From NCBI RefSeq assembly GCF_020520425.1, contig NC_079487.1, positions 128,920,385 through 128,984,384 on the forward strand: 64,000 nucleotides of DNA, written 5' to 3'. Numbering within the stretch: the stretch's first letter is position 1; every line of letters begins with the position of its first letter. The translations under genes and the position numbers were made by a program. The notes under the pieces are model-generated. The model made no database searches. It saw only the letters and a program-made list of their open reading frames with translations, and had not been told where the DNA came from. Source of the stretch: Spinacia oleracea. Lineage: Eukaryota; Streptophyta; Magnoliopsida; Caryophyllales; Amaranthaceae. Below, piece after piece: positions 11,978-23,574 of this stretch.

Positions 11978-12082
11978 ATTTAATGGGCAATTGGATGTTT
12001 TTTTTTTCTCCTTTTCAACCAAATGCGGGGAGTAGCTGACCTCTAGGAACAAATTTAATGGGCAATTGGATGTTTTTTTTTT
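11978..12082. repeat. Perfect 30-bp direct repeat around a 45-bp spacer
   Basis: The same 30 bases, ATTTAATGGGCAATTGGATG plus ten T, occur at 11978-12007 and 12053-12082. Two readings fit. One is a 5'-truncated poly(A) retroposon on the minus strand with its target duplication. The other is a 75-bp tandem duplication with loss of part of one unit. Confidence 0.85.
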
Positions 12083-12429
12083 GAATAAAATGTAATTGTG
12101 TACAAGGATGAATCTACGTTGAAATCCAAGGGAGACTCGACCCCTTTACAAATCAGAGAGTTTCTATAAAATTTATTACTAGTAAGAGTAGACAATGAAA
12201 ATAAATTATGATTTATTGTAGCTGTTGAAAATATGAGCCTTCTTGCAGAAGGTCAAGGGTTGGAGCCCTAAGTTGATACATTTTGCTTTACTTCTTTCTC
12301 CCCCTTTATAATCTCTTCTTTCTTTCTTTCAAAGATTATATTTTTCCTTTATTTTGGTTTACATCTTTCGTTCCCTTTATTTTTCTTCTCTTGTTTCTTT
12401 CAAATATTATTTTCCCTCGTCATTGTAAC

Positions 12430-12960
12430 CTTTTCTTTAGAGAATCGATCCTCTTATTGTTCTTTCTCGAACCGAGAGATTCATGGATCGTACCATGATA
12501 CTTTCTGTTTTGTCGGCCGGCTAAAGTTAAAGTTCCATTAAAGACCGTTTACACAGGGTGTCTCGATGATACAAAGAAAGAAAATCAACAAAGAGTTCCA
12601 CCTCTCGGGGGTGAATTATTCGCGCGGACCAGCTTTAATCGAACTCATGTTCAGCTAAAGAAGATCCTTCACCGCTTTCTGTTCGTTCAATCGCCTCACT
12701 AACTCCGTGAAGCGCGCCCCCATTTGCAGCCAAGCTGTTTTGGCCTTCTGTTTAAGGCACAATAGAAAGTTGGAAGTAGGCGATAGGCTTAGATCAGAAG
12801 CCGCCCCAGATAAACTACCCACCTCGCAGTGTCCCGCCTTCCCCCGAATGATCGATGTAGGTCGAGTCCGTATTACCGTGGAGCAACAGCCGCGGCATTG
12901 TTGGTTACATCGAAATCTAGTTTTACAAGCTGAGCAAACTGGATGAGGCTATCCTCTGAA
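12430..12960 (-). pseudogene. NUMT: fragment of mitochondrial 26S rRNA, domain V
   Basis: Read on the minus strand, the segment contains GGACACTGCGAGGTGGGTAG followed by TTTATCTGGGGCGGCTTC. This aligns with bacterial 23S rRNA domain V (GGACAGTGTCTGGTGGGTAG, then the P-loop CTGGGGCGGTC). It goes on through a region with AAGCCAGCTTGACTGC-like wording. It diverges from what I recall of plastid 23S and cytosolic 25S at several places, and it is richer in GC than its surroundings. That fits a mitochondrial rrn26 piece moved to the nucleus. It covers only part of the rRNA, so it cannot encode a working molecule. The open frame at 12707-12946 is an artefact of this rRNA. The ends are approximate. 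Confidence 0.85.
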
Positions 12961-13710
12961 TGATGGAGCACACTAGGATTCTCTATCTTAAAATCATTTT
13001 TTATTTTCTTTATTATTTTAATTTACTTCGTTTATTATTTTCGATTTACAGAAAATTAATGAACTAAATTGTTCGGCTCCCGTCAAGACGAATTCTTGGC
13101 TTTATCCCTGATTGTGTATGGTGTTTGGATGCCAACACAAATTTCCAAAGATCTTTTAATAGAGTTATGGAAGTTTGCTGGTGGAATTTAGTCATTTTTA
13201 AGTGACTTGCTAAGTTGCAAAGTCTCGTAAATAGAATTAGGTCTTGATATCGTATTAGCAATTTAGCATAGTTTAGGATTATCATACACTCGTACTACGG
13301 ACTATGTACGAGTTTCGTTGATACTTGTTAGTAATGAAAAGCGACGTAGTAATAATCCATTTGGTTGCTTTCTTTATAATGGTTATATCTGATAACAAAA
13401 TCTCCTTGCCAAAAAAAATCCCTACTTCTCAAATCATATTACCTCAGACCTCAGTATTGAAGAGAATAGACAATATTTTGATTGTTTTTTTTTTTGCCAA
13501 AGTAGGATTAGTGTTAGGGTTAATTTAAGCGTATTAGCAAACTTATTTAACCGAATTACTTGATTGTGGTGTCGAAGGTGCTTAACGGAACAGTGGGCAT
13601 CATTTATTCCATCCATGATCATATAATCATATTACACAAAATGTATTACCAATTGTTGATAAACAAATTCACAGAATACTCGTTGCACAACTAAATTAAG
13701 TTTCACCCAT

Positions 13711-13887
13711 TTTTTTTTAATTTTTTTTACGCATAGCACACCCGGAACTTAGCTCCGACTACATCCGGATCCGACCCGGATCGCACACCTTGCTTATGGT
13801 GGCTGAGTCTCCCAACAAGAATTCCTGCATACGGCGAGGCTCGAACCCGAGACCTGCCTTAAGCAGCTTGAGCCAACTCTATGTTAG
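13711..13887 (-). mobile_element. tRNA-derived SINE with poly(A) and target duplication
   Basis: On the minus strand the element starts near 13887. It has an A-box-like segment (TGGCTCAAGCTGC, 13863-13875), then a perfect B-box GGTTCGAGCC (13838-13847), and ends in an A-rich tail (plus-strand T tracts at 13711-13728). TCACCCAT or TCACCCATTT flanks it at 13703-13710 and 13888-13897, which is the target site duplication. At about 175 bp it has the size and anatomy of a complete plant SINE and no protein-coding capacity. Confidence 0.85.
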
Positions 13888-14491
13888 TCACCCATTTATT
13901 ATTAACTATTACATTATGAAAAAAATGATGGAAAGGGTTAAATGTTAACTTTACACATTATTAGCGAATTTTGAATGAATTTAAATAAAAGTTTGTGATC
14001 AAAAACGTAAATTTATTGTGCAGTTCTTACATTGCAATTTATTTTCTTTCAAATATAACCAAAATCGGGTTATTTTCCGAGACAGAGTGGCACTGCATCG
14101 GTTACCACTTTTAACTCATAGCCAGATTTGCCACAATTCATGATATTGATTTATGCAAGCCTGCAAAAGTGCAAACTCCTAAAATTTACAGCAATATACA
14201 CCCACTGACTTCTACTCAACAATGTCATCATCAAGTATCAACTAACAAAAAAGTCAGTCAACTTACAAAATAACTAGTGCAAAAGTTTTCCCAAGTCTAA
14301 ACCAAGTCAATTTTAATAGAAATGAAGACTTTCTTTATACATCTAACCCTCAAAATAAACTCTATCATATCTCAGATGGTGAAAACCAAGAAATTCAAAG
14401 TAACATAAGGAGCCAACTAACAGCACAGTACTGAAGAGGTAAATGCGCTAACACCAAATAACCATGTTGAGTATTTTACTTTCTTTCTTTC

Positions 14492-17400
14492 TTAAGAAGT
14501 TGCAGCCAACGAGCCATCCTCACCATTTGAATCAAAACCCGGCAGGATCCAGTTTCGTTTCTTAGCAAGCTCCATGTAAGATTCAAATTTAACCTGAGCA
14601 TTTGGAATGTCAAGTGCCAGGTCATCGAGCCCATCCTGGATACGAGCAAACCCTTTAGTCAACTGGTTGATCGTGATAAGCCCCTCACTGAAACACTCCT
14701 GAAGAAGATCAAGCATTCGGTCATTCTTCTTTTCCATAGCCATGATTAATGCTTTCTTCACAACCTCGTGGTTGAAGAAAGGCATCCCAAGATCCCTAAT
14801 GCACTGGCATGCTTCCCCAACAACACCTCCGCTCTCAAACTCTTCTAGAAGTTTCATTATCTTGTCCTTAGCATCTTCCACAGCCCACCCCGAGCCACCT
14901 CCCCAACAACGGAGGATCCTCTCACCCGCGTGCCGTGAGAAGACAAGTGATCTCGCCATATGTACAGTTTCACTTCCGCTACAGTTGGGTGGCAGCTTGC
15001 TTGCAATCTCATCGAGGTTAAGTGGGGCCAGAACATCATCAATCACTGCCCTAGCCAGGAAAAGAGCAAGCTCATTTGACGCATCTAAAATATCAAGTGC
15101 CGTGTCTTCAGCAGATTCTAAGAGCATTACAAAGCCATTCACAATATCCTCTGAGGAGAAAATCTCTATATGTAACCCAGAGAGAAGAACAGATGCCATC
15201 TCTTTCTCCCTGTTTTTCCGGTCCATGGCAAGGGTGATCAGCTTTTTCAGGAAAACTGGGTTCAACTCAGGGGCACCAAGATCTTGAAGACTATGAATGA
15301 GTTCAGGAATATCATCAGATAAAAAGTATTCATGAATAATCGTCACTATCTCCTCCTTGTACCGTTTCAGCTTCTCATCGTTGTGTTTTGGGAAGTCCCC
15401 ATCAGTAGTCAGTTTTGTAAATGAAGCATCAAGCCATCCTTCAGATATTGCCCTAGGAACAAAGGACTGGAACAGTGACCTGGCAGATGGTATGTCCAAA
15501 GAAAGGTCGTCAAGGCTCTCCTCAACCCGATAAAACCCCTTTATCATCTGACTCGTGCTTATAACGCCTTCTTCAGATGCTTCCTTCAACAACTTCATAA
15601 TGAGAGGTTCAGTTGATTTGGTCTCCATGCCAAGAATCAAAGCTTTCTTCACGACCTCGTGGTGGAAAAATGAAACACCCAGCTCTCTGATGCACCTACA
15701 GGCTTCCAATGCATCTCCATTCTCGACATATTCCCTCAACAGCTCAGCAATCTTCTTCTTCACTTCTTCGACAGTAAGGTGAGTACTGCCACCCCATTTT
15801 CGCTCTACGAGTTCCGCGTGGTGTGGAGCAGAGAGATAGCTCTTCTCGGCAATTTGAACAGCCTGAAGCCCCTTGGATGATTCCGGAAGATTTTTCTGAA
15901 CCCTTGTGACAAATGCCGGAGGAAGGATGTCATCAACAACAGCACGGGCAACATATAATGCAAGCACATTAACTGCATCAGGAATATCAACAGAGAGGTC
16001 ATCTGCAGACTCGAGCAGTAGAATGAAACCTTGACTGATCTGGGATGGACTGATGACATCTGCATAAAGATCTGAAAGCAAAACAGAAGCCATCTCTTTC
16101 TCCTTATCATGCCTGTCCATAGCCATTGACACAAGCCTCTTGATGAAATAAGGATGGTATTCACTTGATCCTAGTTCTCGGAGATCAGACGCAGCCACTT
16201 CAACCACACCATTGTTGAAATACTCCTCTATAATTGAAACCACAGCTTTCTTGTAATCATCCAAGGGGTCAGTGACGGTTGCTTCAACAAGCTTGTATGG
16301 CTCCTACAGGATTCAAGAATATTATTTGGTTCATGCAAGGATCAGACATCAAGTTTAAGTGTATAAAAACAAATTGTACTGGTAAATAATTAAACGAGGA
16401 CAGAAAAACCATCTACAAATTTGAATAATGTAATGCATCACAAGATGCTGCCAACTAAACTAAACAATTGACAGGTAGAAGAAATACCTCGCCACTATCA
16501 TAGTTAGGATCATTACGGTCAAGATGCGCTTCACACTCAGTATCAAGTAGCTTTCCCCAGCATCCCTTACCGCCAGCACCCTCTGAAAAAAAGAACAGAA
16601 GCAAAAAAAGCTCAGGGAAACAACATTGAAGGAATATCATCCTATGAAGCATACTATATTTATTACCTTTAAAGAGAAAAATATTAATGATTTCAACTGC
16701 ATGAAAAACAAATAAAGATAGAGGGGGGAAGGAGATATTTGAAGGAGAGGAAAAGCATCAAAAAAGCTAAAGTATAGAAACATATATGGACTAGCTGCTA
16801 TAAAAACAACCATTTTAGCTGATTCAGCTATACTGGAAGTAAAACAAAGAAAGTGCACAAAGTGCATGCTGTTAATTTAATTTTTTTATGCAGCATCAAC
16901 ATAGACAAGTTAGAAATGCACGTTTTTTTAATAGAAAGAACATGCCTAACGACTGTAGACCTATCCACAACTATTATAAACCACCATGCCCACAATGCCT
17001 TTATGACGTCATATCCCAATACGTGAATGAAGTTCTACAAAGAAAATTGCAATTAATCCAACAAAGAACTGAAGATGCCTTAGAAATTTAGAATCTTAAA
17101 CTCATGAAAGGAGCATAATCGTACTTCCTTTGTTCCTTCAATGCAACAATTTCTGTCCTAACACGGTCAGCATGGGAACTCTTGTGCAAAAATTACCACA
17201 TGTTTGAAATATAGTCAAATCATTAGGTCAAACCCTTTATCCTCTCTTGCTTTATACATGTTTTGTGGAAAGGCGACAAGCACTTTCACGATATTGAACT
17301 ATTGATCTTTGATATATTTAATTCCAAGCATATGGCTACAAAAGGAACAATTAGACAAAAAATGGTTCTCTTTCATTCCATGCATTCCAAATTGACTGTC

Positions 17401-19972
17401 CCCCTTCTATCCATTTTTGGATGTTTCACTGCTATCCTACTTCTTCATACACTATCTTGCTATGCATTAAATGCATGATTTAATAATTAAAGGTCCTTTA
17501 TTACATGTAGATAACAATAAAACAATTCATGGGGATATCATCTTGGTTCGTGTAGCCGACCCCAAGATGAGATTAAAGCTCTGATATTGTTATTATTGCT
17601 GTGATGTCAGTATGTCACAATAAGTAACATGCATTATGTTTTCAGATCGAACACTTAAGACAGGGGAAGAATGTTTTCTCTGACACCTATAAGCTTAACA
17701 AACTTGAAAGAGTACAGAGGAAGATTTTTTTCTCTGACACCTATAAGCTTAACAAATTTGAAAGAGTAAACAGTAACTGCATTTACATTAGGTATGTTTT
17801 AAACTTCTGGAGGGGAAAAAAGGGAAAAGAGTCTACTCCCCTCCTGGAATTAATTATTGAAGGATACAAGATACAACACATTAAGGGAAAGAAATATATC
17901 ACTCCTATTCATTTACCTCTCCTTTCCCTGCCTAGCATTTAAAGAACAAAATTTGCTCCATTGGTCTCCTTTACCTCCCTTTTTCTCCAAAACCTTTGAT
18001 CCAAACAATTAGAGGGCCTAAATTCACCCCCTCGCAATTGAAAATATCGAATAACTCTACACTAACAATGTTCAAGACTTCAAGTACATTAGTACTAGTG
18101 CTGAAAAATGCATATTCCAGTCTCCTATCATACATAGTACTCCATAAGCTCCAAAATGAACTCCACACTTAAATTCAAAGTGGGTTCTTGTTAAATTTGT
18201 TTCAATATGTATATGTATGTTTAAAATATTGACTTTCACAACTTGTATTCACACGTGATTAAGAATAAGTGATGGTCAAAGATTGATCTTGAAGACCCGT
18301 GAAATAAAAAGCATGGTTAAGGTTTTAATGTCAGGTCTGGTTGTCAATAACTCCATATATTACCTAACCATGGTTTGTACGTATTTTTCTTAACTAAGAT
18401 TGGTTGAGATTCGGCTTCAACTCAGTCAATAAAGCTTCACATATTAATTTCTTCATTACGAGTTACATTTTCAACATGTCATCTCTACATGGCTTTTTAG
18501 TCACTAGATGAGATAAAGTGGTCAACCACAAGAAAACTCATACCCAGCAAAGTGCTAAAAACCATTGCACCTCAGAAACTAAGTGTGTAAACTTAATAAG
18601 AACTAAAAAACAATACAGCAATTATATGTGTAATAAACAAATCAACGTGAAAGATAGGAGTGGAAAATCTTTTAGAACGTATCATATACTTCACAAAATG
18701 AAATGGCCCCGTATCATATGAGAGAGTCCCCTACCCAAAATTCTGAGCCATGACATATCAACCAGTCAGATACTAATGTACTTGTATTCAGTACTTGTAT
18801 GGGTAGTAGCATAGCACATACTGCATAAGATGCAGTACAAAAGATTAAGACTACAAACACATGGGTGTAAAAAGCATGTTTGATGCATTTAAAGGATCAA
18901 TGGAAACCATAATTCCAAGTAAGTTTAATGTATTACTCCGCAGTTAATCTATGTATTAGCTCAAACTCCAAACAGTTCTCCAAAAATGAATTCCTTCCTC
19001 CCTATTTGAATTCCAGTCCTTGTTCTATTAACAATGCTTCAGACATATAATCCCTTGACATATTACTCATTTCCAAACATGAAAAATACTGTATAAATTA
19101 GTTTAGCAGGTTAAACGGAATAAAAAAAATGCAACTTATCAGCTTAAACAACCCTGATCTTAGTTTAGCAGGTTCAACGCCAGACCAATAAATAGACATG
19201 TCATGACATCACACAATTCCAGAATATTTACAAGTTCTCTATTCCTCTGATAGCCATGAATGGCCAACACTAAGAATAAAAAGGAAAACAGTTCATATTC
19301 ATGCTCCTAGATTACCACAAGGAACATTTGTATTAAGGTTTTAAGATAATGTTAATAGGAGACACATCTCGCTTAAGTCATTAAAGGAACTACATCATTG
19401 CAAGAAAAGGTTAAATAAGAGATACATACTTGCAATCGTTCATTCCCTATTATGATCAAGATTTCTCAGATGCGTTATATTTCCATAATGAACAAAGAAA
19501 GGAGTAAAATAAACATATATAAGACTGATCTCCATCTTCGCTGCTTAAAGAACCAATCTATCTTTACCTCTACGGTTCGGAGTAACTATTAATCAAAATA
19601 CACATACACTAACACGATTGGTAGATTAATCATCATATATATCAAAACTTAAAGAAGGTAATGTACATGAAAATACTAGCACTACACAGTGCGAATGCAA
19701 TTTTACTCACCCTTCTTGACTCTGATATGCTTGCCTGAATGCGACCTACGAACATGTCTCACAGCAGGCGCCTTGCCACCACCTCCTCCTCCACCACCAG
19801 TTTTTCCATGGTGATCGGCAAGGTAGGCAGAAGTCAATTTCGGCGAAGAGGACAAATTCTTAGGTGAAGTTGATAACAACTTTGAAGGAACCGGTACTGA
19901 ATTCTCTACATTCATCGAAGCTATCTTCATCCTCTCCCTCTGCTCTTCTGTCAAGAATCCCTCCGACGCCAT
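14492..19972 (-). CDS. MRF1: MRF-type translation regulator with four MA3 domains
   Basis: Coding exons are 19711-19972, 16488-16582 and 14492-16303. They join in phase to 2169 nt, giving 722 residues. The N-terminus (MASEGFLTEEQRERMKIAS) leads through a Gly run to a basic RHVRRSHSGKHIRVKK patch, a plausible AGC-kinase site. Next comes KGCWGKLLDTE..LDRNDPNYDSGE. Four MA3 domains follow at roughly 134-250, 297-412, 434-550 and 595-710. Each has the paired LESADD/DIPDA..LA or EACRCIRELG/HHEVVKKAL helices of Pdcd4 and eIF4G. MA3 domains bind eIF4A. In Arabidopsis the MRF family associates with ribosomes, and its output is tuned by TOR and energy status. The 14-residue start of the third exon fits the known order EPYKLVEATVTDPLDDY. 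An upstream in-frame ATG exists (20042-20044), but the CAG just before the chosen start suggests a 5' UTR intron there. Family identity is firm; which paralogue is less certain. Confidence 0.93.
17675..17768. repeat. Direct repeat of about 40 bp in the MRF intron
   Basis: TTTCTCTGACACCTATAAGC followed by TTAACAAA(C/T)TTGAAAGAGTA occurs twice, 54 bases apart, with one mismatch. It lies in the 3.1-kb first coding intron (16583-19710). The rest of that intron shows AT-rich DNA and no gene. Confidence 0.85.
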
Positions 19973-20700
19973 TTTCAAGCCCTGAAACCTCACATGATCA
20001 TCACCACCACTACTCATCAAAATCCATGTCAAAATAACATTCATTCAACTTTCTTTGAAACTTCTATAACTCTCAACAACAAAATATTCAAATAAAGAAA
20101 TATTGTCGGAAAATCCTAATAAATGCATAAAAAATAAAATATCTACTTACAACAACTTTATCATTTATCAGCATCAAAGGTTTCAAGTAATTCGCATTTT
20201 TCTGGAATAAATTAACACAAATTCTAACGTTCCAAACACACAACACATGTGGAAATGCAATTATATTACTAAAAGATTAAAGCAAAAACAAAGAAAACAA
20301 GATTGAAACAAACAATTACCTCAAATTGATTACAACAGCATAAAAAGCCTCAAAAACTCCAACAAGAACCGATCGAAATCACGAAGAAACACTAGCCAAA
20401 ATCCAAACTCCAACAATCAAACCGCCGCAAATTTCTCCTTCCCTCCTGTACTTGGCCCGGATCTCGAGCCAAGACAGACGAAAATAAAAAAAAAAGAGAT
20501 ATCACCAAAAAAATCCGCAAGATCTTCGGAATGAAATGGAAGAGAGAGAAAAATGGATGAATCGGAAACCCTAAAAAATTGGGTAAGAAATACAGCAATG
20601 AGGAGAGAGAAAGAGAGGGAGGTGTGGTGGTATGTGTCTGTGTCTGAGTGTCGTTCTAATCGGTTTTTAGGAGAAAACGGATGAGAATGAAAATGGAGAA
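19973..20700 (-). other. 5' UTR region of the MRF gene
   Basis: The leader appears to be spliced. Donor-like sites on the minus strand occur at about 20320 (GAG then GTAATT) and 20152 (GTTGTT then GTAAGT). An acceptor-like TTTCAG stands just upstream of the start codon at about 19980. Long spliced leaders are common in MRF genes. The exact exon set needs transcripts. Confidence 0.45.
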
Positions 20701-20710
20701 ATTTTAGACC

Positions 20711-20720
20711 CTATTTATAG
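20711..20720 (-). promoter_or_regulatory. TATA box of the MRF gene
   Basis: On the minus strand the sequence CCCTATAAATAGGG stands about 740 bp before the start codon, upstream of the spliced leader. It is an excellent plant TATA match and predicts transcription starting around 20680-20690. Confidence 0.7.
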
Positions 20721-23574
20721 GGAGGCTACGATTGATAGTAATGTACACGTCAGCAGGTTATTTTTAGGGGAGATGATTTTCACGATTTTAATTTTATTTT
20801 ATTTATCAAATTTTTTGTTTTTTATGGGCATTTGCCACGTGGCTCTCCCGCTATTGCTACGATTTCTTTCTGTGTGTTGTTGCCTGTGCTTTTGCTACAG
20901 ATGGCTTGCTCTAAGTGGGTTTTAGAGGGTTTGGTGCTGAAGTTACTAAAATGCCCCTGATTTGGAAGATTAATTAGGGGTAAAGGAGGTAATTTGGGTG
21001 GATTAGATTTATTTTATCCAATTAAGAAAAAGAGGTGTGTATTAGTGTGAGGGTTAAGGAATTAATCTTTATTGATTTTTTAGAAATCTCTGAATTTTGA
21101 TGGATAAGCCAAAAGTTGATGAAATATGGGGGGATGCATCCTAAGTTGAAACGAGTAACAAATTTGATAATTTAGGATTTTTTGTTTCACGTTTTAACAA
21201 ATTTGTTACCATAGTAAAAATAAATTCAACAACTTAATGATTTTGGCTATTTGAGGTACCAAACTAGAGTAACAAAGACAAAGACAAAAACTCCTAACTC
21301 TCGTAGTCACGTAAGAGCTTTACCGCACCTGAAGTATTCAAATTTTATATTCTCTTGGAAAGTTTGGATGTTGTCACATCAAATTTGTGTCTCGCATAGT
21401 AATGTCAAGGGAAAAGTGTTATGTACTTCGTATAAAGTAGAGGTGTTAATTAAAATAATATAAATGTCCATTCGTTTATCACATTTACAACATAAGTACA
21501 TTCATGTGGGCATGTTAACTTTTGATATTAAATCAAATTGGATAATTAACCTCACTCATGTGGTCGTATACTTTTAACTTTATGCATTATCGCATGGTTA
21601 AAAATTTGAGGGTAATAGTAAGACTTGTAGCTAAATCATATCTATAACATCTCCTTTGTAACATTCATTGACACACAAGAAGGGAAAAACCTAGTACATG
21701 TCGTCATTACACGTTTTAGATTTATGAAATTAAAGTTTCCGTTTTCAAAATTTTAACATTAACAGGAGTAACGGGAATTGATGAATCTTGCATGCTATGG
21801 AAAGATAAGTTTCTTTATTTCCAAAAAAAAAAAAACCATACACGAAGTATTATATAACAAGCTTTGTCAAAATTTAATTTCATGTATCTCTCTACTTTTT
21901 GTTAAACCTCCCCCGAGTGAATATAATTCCATTTTAGGTACTTATGCATGTGTAGACGTGTATGTCGTAGGCACGTAATTCATTAAATAGACTAAGTTAT
22001 TTTGATTAAAGAATAGAACAACCCTATTTCACTTTTTAAAAAAATCTTACCTAGCTAATTATTTTGGCATGTTCCTTTTTTTTTTGCATGATATTTTTTA
22101 ATCAAGTTGGCATATTTTTTTCAGAATTGCTCGCATATGTTACTTTTGAGACTACGCCACCACAGTGTGCATCAAGCTCTCAGATACAGAGTACGTGATA
22201 AGAATCGTGCGAGAAATCTACTTATCGAAAAGGCTTATTATCAATCATAGATTCTAAATACAGAAAATATTTTCTTTATGTATAAATTAAAATTACAAAA
22301 ATATCCCTAATTAATTAATAAAAAAAATATTAAAAAAAATGAATCCCATATTGTCCATATACTTCAAACCTTTAAACCAGCAAACATATATTGCGCTCCA
22401 TTAGAATGTTCCCAAATCCCCACCCCACCGCTCTGTCAATTCCACAGCCATGAGGCTCGCCGGCAGCCGATCTAACTTCTGTGGTGGCCGGCGAGTGTGA
22501 TTTTTTGCTAGTCTTAGGCAGAAACCTTCATTTCGCGACTAATCGCAAGGGTTTTGTTTCCACCATTAACGATCGATTTGTTGAGAGAGCATAGAACACA
22601 ACATTAGTCAGGGAGGATAAATTAGAGAGCATTTAAAAACTTAATTTTAGAACGGAGATTTTCGTTTGGTTTGTGCAGATTTTGTTTTCTGTTCGAGCTT
22701 AAGAGTGGTGCAAAGTTGCAGACATCGTAAATAGGAGACTAGTAGCAACATTTGATAATTGATGGTTTTCTTTTAATATTTTTTATTATTTAATTAAGGA
22801 TTTTTTGGTAATTTTATTTTCTGCATAAAGAAAACCTTTTCTGCATTAAGTAACACCCAATTACTTTTGCACATAACATATAGGAGTATTGTCTACTCTA
22901 GAAATCAAAAATTTCCACAGATCTTTGCTAACATATTGCTCAAACCGAGTCAAACTTTTATTTTTTTATTTTTTATTTTTTATTTTAAATTTTATATGGC
23001 AATGCTCAACTTCAAATTTTACATTGACGCCTTTAATGAGACAGTGCAACGATAAATGCTCAAAATTTATGTGAAACTAAGAATTTTAAATAAGTATTTC
23101 CAGAGTGCAGAAACTATTAAATTAGGGTTTTAATGAGAAAGTGGTACTGTGAACCTACATACAGAAAAGAAAACTTGATTTACTGATCGGTTTATCGCCA
23201 TGGCCATGACAAGTAAAGTAGTCCATATTTTCAGGCTGAAGACAACAAACCACATGAGAAATGACGTACAAAACATGCTTCGGCTAACAGAATAACACGG
23301 CTGTTCTTCTATAAAATTCTATACATTACAACAGAAAAACATGGAACAATATACATGAACATAGCAGAGAGCCGAGTTGATCTAGACATTGTCCTCAACT
23401 CTGTGCAAATTGTTCGCTATTAGCTCTTAAACCTTTCAAGAACGCAAGTCTGAAAACGCTAACCAGAAACGCAGTTCTGCCCTGAATTTGTAAACAAAGA
23501 GTCAACTAGAAAATACCTTATCCCAAAGGTTATAGCAGAAAAACATAGTTTCCAGTTGACAACAACTTCATTAC
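20721..23574. other. Intergenic DNA between the MRF promoter and the PPR gene
   Basis: This holds the distal MRF promoter and, near 23170-23574, the likely 3' UTR of the PPR gene. Between them there is AT-rich DNA without a supported gene. One GC-rich island at 22440-22500 contains a perfect 9-bp inverted repeat, CTCGCCGGC (22456-22464) and GCCGGCGAG (22487-22495). Confidence 0.5.

Noticed and set aside
12707-12946. 79-codon open frame on the plus strand
   Set aside because: It lies entirely inside the mitochondrial 26S rRNA fragment, antisense to it, so it is not a protein gene.
14742-15287. 181-codon plus-strand frame
   Set aside because: It is antisense to the long MA3 exon, whose codon pattern and domain matches are unmistakable.
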